DNA of 64,000 bases from OLB6 sp964467455 (lineage in GTDB: Bacteria; Bacteroidota; Ignavibacteria; Kapaibacteriales; Kapaibacteriaceae): the NCBI GenBank assembly GCA_964467455.1, contig CAYXQJ010000009.1:35777-99776 (forward strand), written 5' to 3'. Under the pieces are notes generated by a model, which was not told the origin of the DNA, made no database searches, and was given only the letters and a program-made list of their open reading frames with translations. Within the stretch, counting starts at the first letter, position 1. Each line of letters opens with the position of its first letter. Made by a program: the position numbers and the translations under genes. Shown piece by piece: positions 1-7,998 of the stretch.

Positions 1-3000
1 AATAGTCCGTACGTGTGCATCGCCCCCTTACCCTTGACGTCGGTAAGGCCACTTTCCACGATCCGGAACTCACCACGATACGGCGCCAAGGCATCGACGA
101 ACGACGTTGTGCACAAGATCGAGTCGGCATCTGCCAGAGACTCCATCCTGGCAGCAACGTTGACGGTGTCGCCCCATACGTCGTAGGCGAACCGACTCTC
201 TCCAACAACGGCAGCGACGACGTCGCCACTGTTGATGCCGATGCGCAGGTGGAGATCATATGCTGACTCCGCGGAGAAGGTCTTGATGATCGAGATCATG
301 TCCAAGGCAAACAATGCCATACGCCGAGCATGATCTTGTGCAGGTTCCGGAAGCCCCGCAGCTGCCATATAGCCGTCGCCGATCGTCTTGATGCGCTCAA
401 CACCAAAACGTTGTGCGGCACGATCAAAACGCGAGAAGAGATCGTTGAGAATACGGACCACTTCATGCGGCTCGAGGGTGCTGGTGAGCGGTGTAAATCC
501 CACAAGATCTGCAAAGAGTACCGTAGCGTTGCTGAACGAGTCGGCGATCTGTCGTTCACCTGCCTTCAGTCTGTGGGCAACTGATGCGGGGAGAACGTTC
601 AACAACAACTTCTCACTACGCTCTTGTTCAGACCGCAGATCGCGCGTGCGTTCTTCGACGATCTGTTCAAGCTGACGATTCTTGCGCTTGATAGACCGTA
701 CTCGTGACCGATAGAATACAACACCAAGAGCGATCATCGCCAAGGCCACCCCCAACTTCAGCCAGATCGTCTGCCACCATGTTGGCTCGATGATCACGGT
801 CAAGGGGGCGCGTGGTTCTTTCCAGGTTCCGTCTACGTCGAACACCTGCACGCGAAACCGATACGTGCCCGGGCCGACCTGCTGATACCGTGCCATCTGT
901 ACCGAGGGCAATTCCACCCAGTGTTCGTCATATCCCTCGAGCAAATAGCGGAAGCGAACGTACGTGCCGTACGTTGGGTCTACCACGCCGAAGCCGATCG
1001 CAAAGGGCGAGTCGCCATAGTTCACCGTCAAGGTGTCCAGGGTATTGAGCCAACGCTGCAGTCCTACAGGCCGGTCATGCACATGTAGTGTGGTGAGATG
1101 CAGCTGCAGATCTCTGCGAACGTCCGGTGATGTTGCAGGATCGAAGATCCCCACACCGTCGGAACGGAGCAGCACGACCTTGATCGTGTTGCCGTAGCGA
1201 GGGAAGACGGCGGAGTGGATCGTGGAAGAGACATCGGTATCAAGAGGGACGATGCGAAACCGTCCGGTGCGCGGATCGAAGCGCTCGATCTGATGTGGCG
1301 TGACCAACCAGATGTTTCCAATGTGATCCACAGAAGCCGCAACGTAGGGCTCGCGGCCAACACGTACGAACGGACTGCGCAGACGTCGGTATGTCTTGGT
1401 CGCAAGATCGACCTCGATCACGCTCCTACGATCTGCGATGAAGGCCCGACCGCGATCGTCGACCATCATGCACTTGATGGATGCCGGCGGCTCTGTTGTG
1501 GCGTCTGCCGGACGGATGGCGAGCGGGTCGATCGTCCCATTCGACCGCAACATGCCGATCTGTCGATGTCCAAATGCCCAGATCGAGCGGTTCGTGCCAT
1601 TGACAACACCAACAACGGCATCATTGATATCAAGGTCAGTGAAGTCTGCCACAGGCGCGCGGAACACACATCGATCCGCAGCTTCATCATATTCGTATCT
1701 GCCGCGATCGGTCAAGATCCACACGCGTCCATCCGGCAGTTCGATCAAACGTGACGCCAGGTTACTCTCTGGTGCCGACGTCGTGTTCGCTCCATCCAAC
1801 TGGTAGGTCCGTGCACTACCTGTGGCGCCATCATACCGGACAACACGTCCGCTCATTCCCAGCCACATCGCGCCATCGCGTGTGCGGAGCGACGATCGAA
1901 TGCCGCTCATCGCATTCGCCGCTTCTAACAGCGACGGCACCACACTAGTCCGGTTTGGTTCGATGCGCAGCGCAAGGGAGCGCGATCCAGGCACGGTCGC
2001 GCCGGCGAACAACACCACCACATCTTCACGCACCATGATCGCCGATGCGATGTCGATCGCCTGAGGAACATCATGAATGATCGGCTTGAGGGGGTCGATC
2101 ACGACCACACCACGATCAACGATCAACGCCGTCGTGCGCCCAGCGCTGTCACGGTCTACCGGCAGCACAACGTCACTTGCTGACGTACCGGCCACTTCTA
2201 CAACGTCAACGCGACCTCGCTCCACATCAACTTGAAGGAGCGCGCCATAACCACCAAGCAGCACATTGCCGTTGCGGGCACTTCGCACCTCACGCGATCC
2301 GTACCGCGGCGTTCGCAGCAGTCTTGATGGCTCGATCAGACCTGTCACGACCTGAGTCACGACCGATCCACGACGATCCACCTTCGTGATCGACACGCTA
2401 CCGTTTGGTGTCACCAGGACCAGACCGCCGCGCGATGACGTTGCGACGACCGGCGCCTGATGCAGGCCATCGGACCAACGCGCCGACCCCACCACGGTGC
2501 TGTTCTCCACATCCAACCGATAGATCACATCGCCATGGACAAGCCAGGCATAGGCGCCATCATCATCAGCAACGATCCATTCTTGTGTTAGGGGGCTGGG
2601 CAGACCCTTGATCGTTCGACGCTGCGTGGCTCCTGTTGCCACATTGCAGGTAACAAAGAACCCTTGATCTACGAACCACACCTGCCCCTTTCCATCAGAG
2701 AGAACGGAAGCGTTCGCAGTGATGCCTTGAACTTGTGTTCGTTGACCGGTGCGGATCGAGCCAAGGTGTATCGCCGACGCGTCGCGTGTGATGAACGTGT
2801 GTTCGTTGACCAGCGAGACCGTGTGTGTTCCGCGAAACGGTTCGGCGGTACGCGAGCCGCCGGGGAGGATGTTGGAGAAGGCCTGGCGTCCGGGCTCGAA
2901 CGACGAGAGGCCATGCACAGAGCTTACATAAAGTTTGCCGGCGGTTGATTCCAGAATGGAATAACACCGAACGCTCAAGACTGACGTGGAATCGGCGGGG

Positions 3001-3221
3001 TTTGGGAGGAACGACTGCACATCGCGTCCATCCCATCGACAGAGTCCTTCTTTCGTCGAGATCCAGGTATACCCTTCACGATCGACATGGGCCGCATAGA
3101 TCTCCGACGACGGCAGCCCATTGGACACATCCAACAGGGTCAGGGCAGAGCGTTGTCCATGCGCGTCAAGGGCAAGCCAGAGCAACCACGCGGTCAGCCA
3201 TCCGATACGGTAACGAATCAT
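1..3221 (-). CDS. Membrane-anchored class III adenylate/guanylate cyclase with propeller sensor (truncated at window edge)
   Basis: The frame is open from an ATG at 3221 to the left edge (about 1073 residues, no stop reached). It begins with a signal peptide ending near AHGQ. A two-component-type beta-propeller sensor follows, with the signature 'GLPSSEIYAAHVDREGYTWI'. A Y_Y_Y domain lies at about residues 730-805, one membrane helix at about 815-840, a short coiled coil, and a cyclase homology domain from about residue 880. The cyclase part shows VLFADLVGFT and KTIGDGYMAAAG, which carry the two metal-binding aspartates and the purine-contacting lysine, and WGDTVNVAARME with the transition-state Asn and Arg. 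I infer that an extracytoplasmic signal controls cyclic nucleotide synthesis in the cytoplasm. The lysine suggests ATP rather than GTP, without proof. The C-terminal end is outside the window. Confidence 0.9.
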   Translation of the reverse strand, partial: MIRYRIGWLTAWLLWLALDAHGQRSALTLLDVSNGLPSSEIYAAHVDREGYTWISTKEGLCRWDGRDVQSFLPNPADSTSVLSVRCYSILESTAGKLYVSSVHGLSSFEPGRQAFSNILPGGSRTAEPFRGTHTVSLVNEHTFITRDASAIHLGSIRTGQRTQVQGITANASVLSDGKGQVWFVDQGFFVTCNVATGATQRRTIKGLPSPLTQEWIVADDDGAYAWLVHGDVIYRLDVENSTVVGSARWSDGLHQAPVVATSSRGGLVLVTPNGSVSITKVDRRGSVVTQVVTGLIEPSRLLRTPRYGSREVRSARNGNVLLGGYGALLQVDVERGRVDVVEVAGTSASDVVLPVDRDSAGRTTALIVDRGVVVIDPLKPIIHDVPQAIDIASAIMVREDVVVLFAGATVPGSRSLALRIEPNRTSVVPSLLEAANAMSGIRSSLRTRDGAMWLGMSGRVVRYDGATGSARTYQLDGANTTSAPESNLASRLIELPDGRVWILTDRGRYEYDEAADRCVFRAPVADFTDLDINDAVVGVVNGTNRSIWAFGHRQIGMLRSNGTIDPLAIRPADATTEPPASIKCMMVDDRGRAFIADRRSVIEVDLATKTYRRLRSPFVRVGREPYVAASVDHIGNIWLVTPHQIERFDPRTGRFRIVPLDTDVSSTIHSAVFPRYGNTIKVVLLRSDGVGIFDPATSPDVRRDLQLHLTTLHVHDRPVGLQRWLNTLDTLTVNYGDSPFAIGFGVVDPTYGTYVRFRYLLEGYDEHWVELPSVQMARYQQVGPGTYRFRVQVFDVDGTWKEPRAPLTVIIEPTWWQTIWLKLGVALAMIALGVVFYRSRVRSIKRKNRQLEQIVEERTRDLRSEQERSEKLLLNVLPASVAHRLKAGERQIADSFSNATVLFADLVGFTPLTSTLEPHEVVRILNDLFSRFDRAAQRFGVERIKTIGDGYMAAAGLPEPAQDHARRMALFALDMISIIKTFSAESAYDLHLRIGINSGDVVAAVVGESRFAYDVWGDTVNVAARMESLADADSILCTTSFVDALAPYRGEFRIVESGLTDVKGKGAMHTYGL

Positions 3222-3239
3222 GCAGCGAATCTAGGTACT

Positions 3240-4127
3240 TCAGTGTGGTGCGCCATGGCTTCGGTACAGATTCATGACTGCCGGTGCTGCCGTGACAAAG
3301 ATGTAGATCACGTATCCGGCACCAAGGATGGCGGCGGTGATGATCGTCGCCAGGATCATCTTCCCTGTGCCGATGCTTTGGGAAGCACCGTAGGCGAACC
3401 ACGCTACCAGGAGCCAAAGCAGGATCGCAACGAACATCGTGGCTTGAATGCCGGTGGCGATGCGATACAGCGGACGGTCTATAGCGTTTGCATAAACGCG
3501 CTGGCTTTCTTCAAACGTCGGGATCACCGACGCCAGCGACCCTGTACGAACGCTGTCCGGCAACTCACCCGTCTCCGGGTCGATCGCGGCGACAACTTGT
3601 TGCAGCTGCGGACCCAGCGTCTTGTACGTGTTCTCCAACTTGACCCACGAACTCGCCGTCACCGGATCGACCATGGCAATGTTCGTGGTGGCATTGGCGG
3701 CAACACCTAACACCAGGGCAACGCCGCAGAAGTAGCAGGAGAGTCCAAACGAAGCCGAGAACGGCGTTTTTGCACCGAACATCCTCAGGACGCCATGTCC
3801 GATCGCCATCGCGGCCAAGAACAGGAACAGCTCCAGCAGCGCATCTATGCCGAGAGCGAGGAAGCCTGCATCATCGGTGGGCATTGTGGCGGGGTCGGTG
3901 ACCACGGGCAGGGCCACGGACAGAAAGAACGAGATCAAGAAGGCCGTGATCAAAAAGGCCACGCCCTTCTCCGTCAATTGGTCGGCAGCGGTGGTATCCG
4001 AAGACGCCCCCTCTCCCTCCACAGCAACGTGCTGAGCGATGAACGTCCGCGGACGTGACACGCAGGCCGCGAACTTGGACAAGAACGACGGTAGCTCTGA
4101 GACCACTTTTTCGAGGTATGACTTCAT
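3240..4127 (-). CDS. Multi-pass inner-membrane protein, Yip1-like
   Basis: This 295-residue protein starts at an ATG preceded by a strong AGGAGGAG ribosome site. A soluble N-terminus of about 60 residues is followed by roughly five hydrophobic segments (near residues 73-95, 110-130, 140-165, 225-248 and 258-282). A polar loop at about residues 165-215 separates two membrane bundles. The arrangement resembles Yip1-domain membrane proteins, but I see no diagnostic motif and the function is unknown. It lies 18 bp upstream of the cyclase gene on the same strand and may be co-transcribed with it. Its 5' side is occupied by CCCGGCA-box repeats. Confidence 0.75.
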   Translation of the reverse strand: MKSYLEKVVSELPSFLSKFAACVSRPRTFIAQHVAVEGEGASSDTTAADQLTEKGVAFLITAFLISFFLSVALPVVTDPATMPTDDAGFLALGIDALLELFLFLAAMAIGHGVLRMFGAKTPFSASFGLSCYFCGVALVLGVAANATTNIAMVDPVTASSWVKLENTYKTLGPQLQQVVAAIDPETGELPDSVRTGSLASVIPTFEESQRVYANAIDRPLYRIATGIQATMFVAILLWLLVAWFAYGASQSIGTGKMILATIITAAILGAGYVIYIFVTAAPAVMNLYRSHGAPH

Positions 4128-4150
4128 GTTTACTCCTCCTTAGGGGAATG

Positions 4151-4206
4151 TTCCCCGGCAACTTACTTCCCCGGCAACCTTCCCCGGCAACTTACTTCCC
4201 CGGCAA
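4151..4206. repeat. CCCGGCA-box intergenic repeat, copy a
   Basis: Four CCCGGCA boxes are spaced about 16, 13 and 16 bp apart. On the minus strand each unit reads as GGGGAAGTAAG between two CCGGGG boxes. The TAA in this unit is the stop codon of the acetyltransferase gene, whose last residues LPGK are repeat-encoded. The copy fills the gap between that gene and the Yip1-like gene. Confidence 0.9.
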
Positions 4207-4740
4207 GACGGGTCTGTTCAGGGCATACTCGACGTGTGGCGACACCGCCGCCCCCGGGTCACGAACCTCCACGTACCCCAGAAACTCCGCGCCGAGTCGT
4301 TCAACGGCAATTCGAGACCGCATGTTGTTGACACCGATCTGAAATCGGACCTGGGGGACATAGCTGAATGCATGTTCGAGCATCAATTGCTTGACGATCT
4401 GGTTCGCCCCCTTCCCCCAATAGGAGCGAGCGAAGAAGGTGTAGCCAATGTAAATGTACGAACCGTCGGCAGCGGGCTCGTAGTATCGAGTCGAACCGAT
4501 GATGTCACCCGTGGACGTATCGATGATGACGTAGGCCGTACCATGGGCCATGGCGCCGTCAAAGAAGGTCTGAAAGACCTCCCTTCGCCACCGGTCATGT
4601 TGTGGATGCTGCTCCCAGATCAGCGGATCGGAGGCAACACGATGCAACGCCTCGATATCCGAAGCCCGTAGGGGGCGGAGAAGGATATTCTGAGAACGCA
4701 GTTCTTTGGACGTGTCGATCATGGCAACCTTCCCCGGCAT
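4192..4740 (-). CDS. GNAT-family N-acetyltransferase, RimJ/RimL type
   Basis: This 182-residue acetyltransferase has the usual family length. It carries 'LRPLRASDIEALHRV' at the N-terminus, the acetyl-CoA loop YWGKGANQIVK near residue 120 and the typical C-terminal NNMRSRIAVERLGAEFLG. It probably transfers acetyl to a protein N-terminus or a small amine; the substrate cannot be read from sequence. Two starts are possible. The ATG at 4740 opens inside a CCCGGCA repeat and gives MPGKVAM. The ATG at 4722 follows repeat-derived GGAAGG by 5 nt. The stop also lies in a repeat, so the protein ends in LPGK. Both ends of this gene are therefore defined by intergenic repeats. Confidence 0.85.
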   Translation of the reverse strand: MPGKVAMIDTSKELRSQNILLRPLRASDIEALHRVASDPLIWEQHPQHDRWRREVFQTFFDGAMAHGTAYVIIDTSTGDIIGSTRYYEPAADGSYIYIGYTFFARSYWGKGANQIVKQLMLEHAFSYVPQVRFQIGVNNMRSRIAVERLGAEFLGYVEVRDPGAAVSPHVEYALNRPVLPGK

Positions 4741-4786
4741 CTTACTTCCCCGGCAACCTTCCCCGGCATCTTACTTCCCCGGCAAC
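4724..4786. repeat. CCCGGCA-box intergenic repeat, copy b (fills a divergent spacer)
   Basis: Four CCCGGCA boxes in two 29-bp super-units occupy nearly all of the 61 bp between the divergent starts at 4740 and 4802. Any promoter for either gene must lie in or overlap the repeat. The minus-strand ATG of the acetyltransferase (4740) is inside it. Confidence 0.9.
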
Positions 4787-4801
4787 ATGGTATTTTGAGG
4801 G

Positions 4802-5257
4802 ATGAAACTACACTTTAACATCGACATCCACGCTACCCCGGAGCGCATCTGGGATTGCATCGTCACTGACGCCCCGTATCGCGAGTGGACGGCAGCGTTT
4901 CACCCTGGATCACATTTCGTAGGGGGCTGGCAGCTCGGTGATCAGATCCGATTTCTTGGTCCGGACGACAACGGTGATCTGCGAGGAATGGTCGCCGAGA
5001 TCGCAGCGTCGGATCACCCACAACATATTTCCATCCGACACCTTGGCTTTGTGTTCAACGACGTGGTAGACACAACCAGTCCGGCTGTGACGTCGTGGGC
5101 ACCGGCATATGAGAACTACTTCATCGAACCGCTTGGTAATAGCACCACACGATTCAGCGTGACACTCGAGGGCATGGACGAGATGGCAGAGATGTTCGAG
5201 GGTATCTGGCCGAAAGCTCTGGAGTTGTTGAAACAGGTTGCCGAACGCAACAACTGA
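4802..5257 (+). CDS. SRPBCC (START/AHSA1-like) domain protein
   Basis: This 151-residue protein matches the single-domain length of the SRPBCC superfamily. It has the N-terminal beta strand plus 'ATPERIWDCIVTDAPYREW', the FHPGSHFVGGW loop, a run of antiparallel strands and a long C-terminal helix with MAEMFEGIWPKALELLKQV. Members bind hydrophobic ligands or assist ATPases; no specific ligand can be assigned. No signal peptide is visible, so it should be cytoplasmic. The start follows a repeat-filled spacer with only TGAGGG directly before the ATG. The gene reads into the secreted protein 20 bp downstream. Confidence 0.8.
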   Translation: MKLHFNIDIHATPERIWDCIVTDAPYREWTAAFHPGSHFVGGWQLGDQIRFLGPDDNGDLRGMVAEIAASDHPQHISIRHLGFVFNDVVDTTSPAVTSWAPAYENYFIEPLGNSTTRFSVTLEGMDEMAEMFEGIWPKALELLKQVAERNN

Positions 5258-5277
5258 AATTAGCCCAAGGCGCTGTC

Positions 5278-6645
5278 ATGAAACATCTCCTCATCGTTTT
5301 CCTGATCGTCATCAATATTGATACAACACAAGGCCAGATCGTGCTGTCCGGAGCAAAGTGGCCGTGGGAAGACAAATGGCGTGATCCAACACGTGGCAGC
5401 ATCTTGTTGAGTCGCGTTGGTGAGACCGACATCGCAACACTCACCTATCACGACACCAAGATCTTCATGGTGGGTCGATTCGACTCGGCGTACAAGGTCA
5501 CATGGAATCACAACATTCCGGCACCTGAGCATGCGATCTCAGCCCACATCATGGCGTCGGCAACAACGGTCAGTGCCTTGATACTAACGCATCACGATGA
5601 TTCTCTCGGCGTCTATGGCGTCTCCATTGACGCATCGACCGGCACGATCAAGAAAAAAGGTATCGTGCATGCTGTTGCCAGTAATGCACTCCGCAGACCC
5701 TTCTTCGTCACGTCGCCCGATGGCACGCGTTGTGCACTCGTCGAACGAAATGAGGGTGACCCGTCAACGGTGATGATCTTTGACGGAGACCTGAATGTTG
5801 TCGCAAGTCACAATACGATCGACATTCCCGAATACTCCACCAACCTGATGCTTCGTCCGCTCACCATGTGGTCCGGCGACAGTTTCTATCTCGCCACGGC
5901 ATCGATCGATGATTCGATCGACGTTTCGATCGTCCGTGTGGATCGCGATCAAGTCACCTATTCTCAAAGGGGGCTTCCCTTTACGTCTAAGGATGAGCTC
6001 GACGTTGATGACAGTCGCATCGAGTTTATTGCCGGCAACGGCGACACCTTTTACGCCATCGTTCAAGAGCGCGACGGAAGTGTGACCAACGTCTTGGTGC
6101 GCCACCAACTCTCGGTCAGCTCTGCATCCACGAGTGCTCAGCGTTACCACATCTCCGAGCGAGTGCACCCCGTTGACGCATTCACGCGAACCTTGATCTA
6201 CGGAGATACTGCCTTCGTGGCACTGGAACGATTCAGCGCGTTGTACAAGCGTCAGATCGCCTCTAACGAAATGCTCAGCATCTACACCGTCGGTGATGGC
6301 TCGATCACGCGATTCGATCCAGCCGGAGCACGCTGGAGCAAGCCCATCCCGCGTACCACCGATAGAACCACGGCAGGAACATCGGAGACGATGTTGTTCG
6401 GCCTGACCCCGGCAGTCATGGCTGCCGGCAATGGCACCCTGACCAACGTGTTGTACTGCGAAGATGCCGACGACTTCATCGTAGCTCAAGACTTCGATGC
6501 TGCGACCGGTGAGATCAAGCAGCGCATTCCGCTGATCGACATCGACGGTCCAACGTATTGTTTCCTCGAGCAGTGGATCATCCTTCCCGAGCATAGGATG
6601 ATCTGGGCGCCGGTCGGCACGGCGATCAAGGTGTTTCGCTACTAA
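5278..6645 (+). CDS. Secreted protein of unknown function
   Basis: This 455-residue protein begins with a signal peptide (KHLLIVFLIVINIDTTQG, cleaved near GQ). The rest is rich in beta-strand and aspartate, with recurring segments such as SPDGTRCALVERN that suggest a propeller-like fold. I cannot assign a family. It lacks a recognisable T9SS sorting tail and ends in AIKVFRY. The ATG is preceded by AAGG, 20 bp after the SRPBCC gene, so the two probably form an operon. It converges on the OmpA-family gene across a repeat copy. Confidence 0.75.
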   Translation: MKHLLIVFLIVINIDTTQGQIVLSGAKWPWEDKWRDPTRGSILLSRVGETDIATLTYHDTKIFMVGRFDSAYKVTWNHNIPAPEHAISAHIMASATTVSALILTHHDDSLGVYGVSIDASTGTIKKKGIVHAVASNALRRPFFVTSPDGTRCALVERNEGDPSTVMIFDGDLNVVASHNTIDIPEYSTNLMLRPLTMWSGDSFYLATASIDDSIDVSIVRVDRDQVTYSQRGLPFTSKDELDVDDSRIEFIAGNGDTFYAIVQERDGSVTNVLVRHQLSVSSASTSAQRYHISERVHPVDAFTRTLIYGDTAFVALERFSALYKRQIASNEMLSIYTVGDGSITRFDPAGARWSKPIPRTTDRTTAGTSETMLFGLTPAVMAAGNGTLTNVLYCEDADDFIVAQDFDAATGEIKQRIPLIDIDGPTYCFLEQWIILPEHRMIWAPVGTAIKVFRY

Positions 6646-6651
6646 GCACAA

Positions 6652-6694
6652 GTTCCCCGGCAACCTTACCCGGCATCTTACTTCCCCGGCAAGG
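6652..6694. repeat. CCCGGCA-box intergenic repeat, copy c
   Basis: Three CCCGGCA boxes (spacing 13 then 16) lie between two convergent genes. They are followed by a small direct duplication of GCAAGGTCGTTG up to about 6714. Confidence 0.85.
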
Positions 6695-6776
6695 TCGTTG
6701 CGGCAAGGTCGTTGCTCCCGACACCTTCATCATTGCGATCATGCCGATCGTTGCAGTCGGTCTCATCATCGTACCG

Positions 6777-7841
6777 CTAGAGTTTGATGAACTCAACGCG
6801 GCGGTTCAACGCTTTGTTCGTGGCGTTGTCATTGGCGGCGACGGGTTCTTTCTCACCTTTGCCATCGGTCTCGATGCGAGATGCATCAATGCCATATCCG
6901 CCCACCAACGCATTCTTGACCGCAGTACCACGACGCTTCGATAGATCAAGGTTGGAGTTGTCATCACCATCGCTATCCGTATGTCCAACGATCTTGATCC
7001 GCAGCGTTGGATTCTCCTTCATCACATCAGCGACCATCTTCAACGTGCCGGCCGATTCGGGTTTCACAACATCTTTGTTGACGTCGAAGTAGATGCCGTA
7101 GCTCACTAGCTTTCCTTCCGTCAGCAGTTTGCTCCGCATATCGGGAAGTCCCGTCGCAATACGCACATTGGTGATAAGGGGCGTCCCATTATCGAAACGG
7201 ATCATGTTATACTGATACGCTTTCGACATCGCCTTCGGCAGATCGAACATCTTCGTTTCATTCACATACAAACGAATGCGTTCCTTCTGCACCCAGATGG
7301 CAACGTGATACTTCTTGTCTTCAAGAAGCTTGGGTTCAATCTCCTGCCCCTTAAGATCAGGCGTTCCGTCACGATAATACGCTAGTACCGAATTGTTGTA
7401 GGCGAACGCGAACTTGATACCCGCATCGCCGGGTCGAGCCACACCGTACATCAGATCTTTTGGCTTGCTCGTGCTGATGAGGTAGAAGGTGAAGTCTTTG
7501 TTGTTATGATTTTTCAGTGCGTACTTCTGCGGGATCACGTCGAATTCGATCGTATAGTTCTCCGGCAGTTTCAGCGGATCAAGAAGCGTCGTGATACCAC
7601 GAGCGTTCGTGATCTTGAACCAACGTCCGTCGGCTAATAAGGTCGTAACCACTTCACCCGAACCGGTGGTATTCCACGCGATCGGAAAATCGCCGATGGC
7701 TTCGGCGGTGAAGTCATCGAAGAAGATCACCTTCTCGCCGGCGACGAAGTCGTACCTAGAGGTGATGGTCGGCGCTTCCTGTGCGCCAACGAACAACGGA
7801 ATGAAGAACGCAGTGAGGAAAACAACGATGCGACGTGTCAT
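6777..7841 (-). CDS. OmpA-family cell-wall-binding protein with concanavalin-like domain
   Basis: This 354-residue exported protein has a signal peptide (VVFLTAFFIPLFVGAQE). At about residues 30-225 is a beta-sandwich domain of the LamG/3-keto-disaccharide-hydrolase type, with FFDDFTAEAIGDFPIAWNTTGSGEV and LYVNETKMFDLP. At about 240-354 is an OmpA C-terminal domain with GIYFDVNKDVVKPESAGTL, IVGHTDSDGDDNSNLDLSKR and the peptidoglycan-binding arginine in NRRVEFIKL. It should sit in the periplasm bound to peptidoglycan. The ATG follows AAGGTG. Upstream at 7854-7867 is a small inverted repeat (GTAGTG/CACTAC). Confidence 0.88.
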   Translation of the reverse strand: MTRRIVVFLTAFFIPLFVGAQEAPTITSRYDFVAGEKVIFFDDFTAEAIGDFPIAWNTTGSGEVVTTLLADGRWFKITNARGITTLLDPLKLPENYTIEFDVIPQKYALKNHNNKDFTFYLISTSKPKDLMYGVARPGDAGIKFAFAYNNSVLAYYRDGTPDLKGQEIEPKLLEDKKYHVAIWVQKERIRLYVNETKMFDLPKAMSKAYQYNMIRFDNGTPLITNVRIATGLPDMRSKLLTEGKLVSYGIYFDVNKDVVKPESAGTLKMVADVMKENPTLRIKIVGHTDSDGDDNSNLDLSKRRGTAVKNALVGGYGIDASRIETDGKGEKEPVAANDNATNKALNRRVEFIKL

Positions 7842-7913
7842 AGAGCACCTTGGAGGTAGTGTGCACTACGAACGTAGGGGTGGCGGGAGTGCGCTCCAAT
7901 GACAGAAGTCACC

Positions 7914-7986
7914 CTTCCCCGGCAACCTTACCCGGCATCTTACTTCCCCGGCAACCTTACCCGGCATCTTACTTCCCCGGCAAGGT
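7914..7986. repeat. CCCGGCA-box intergenic repeat, copy d
   Basis: Five CCCGGCA boxes in alternating 13 and 16 bp spacing lie between the end of the FN3/T9SS gene and the start region of the OmpA-family gene. They have the same orientation as every other copy in the window. Confidence 0.9.
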
Positions 7987-7998
7987 AGGGTGTTTGGG

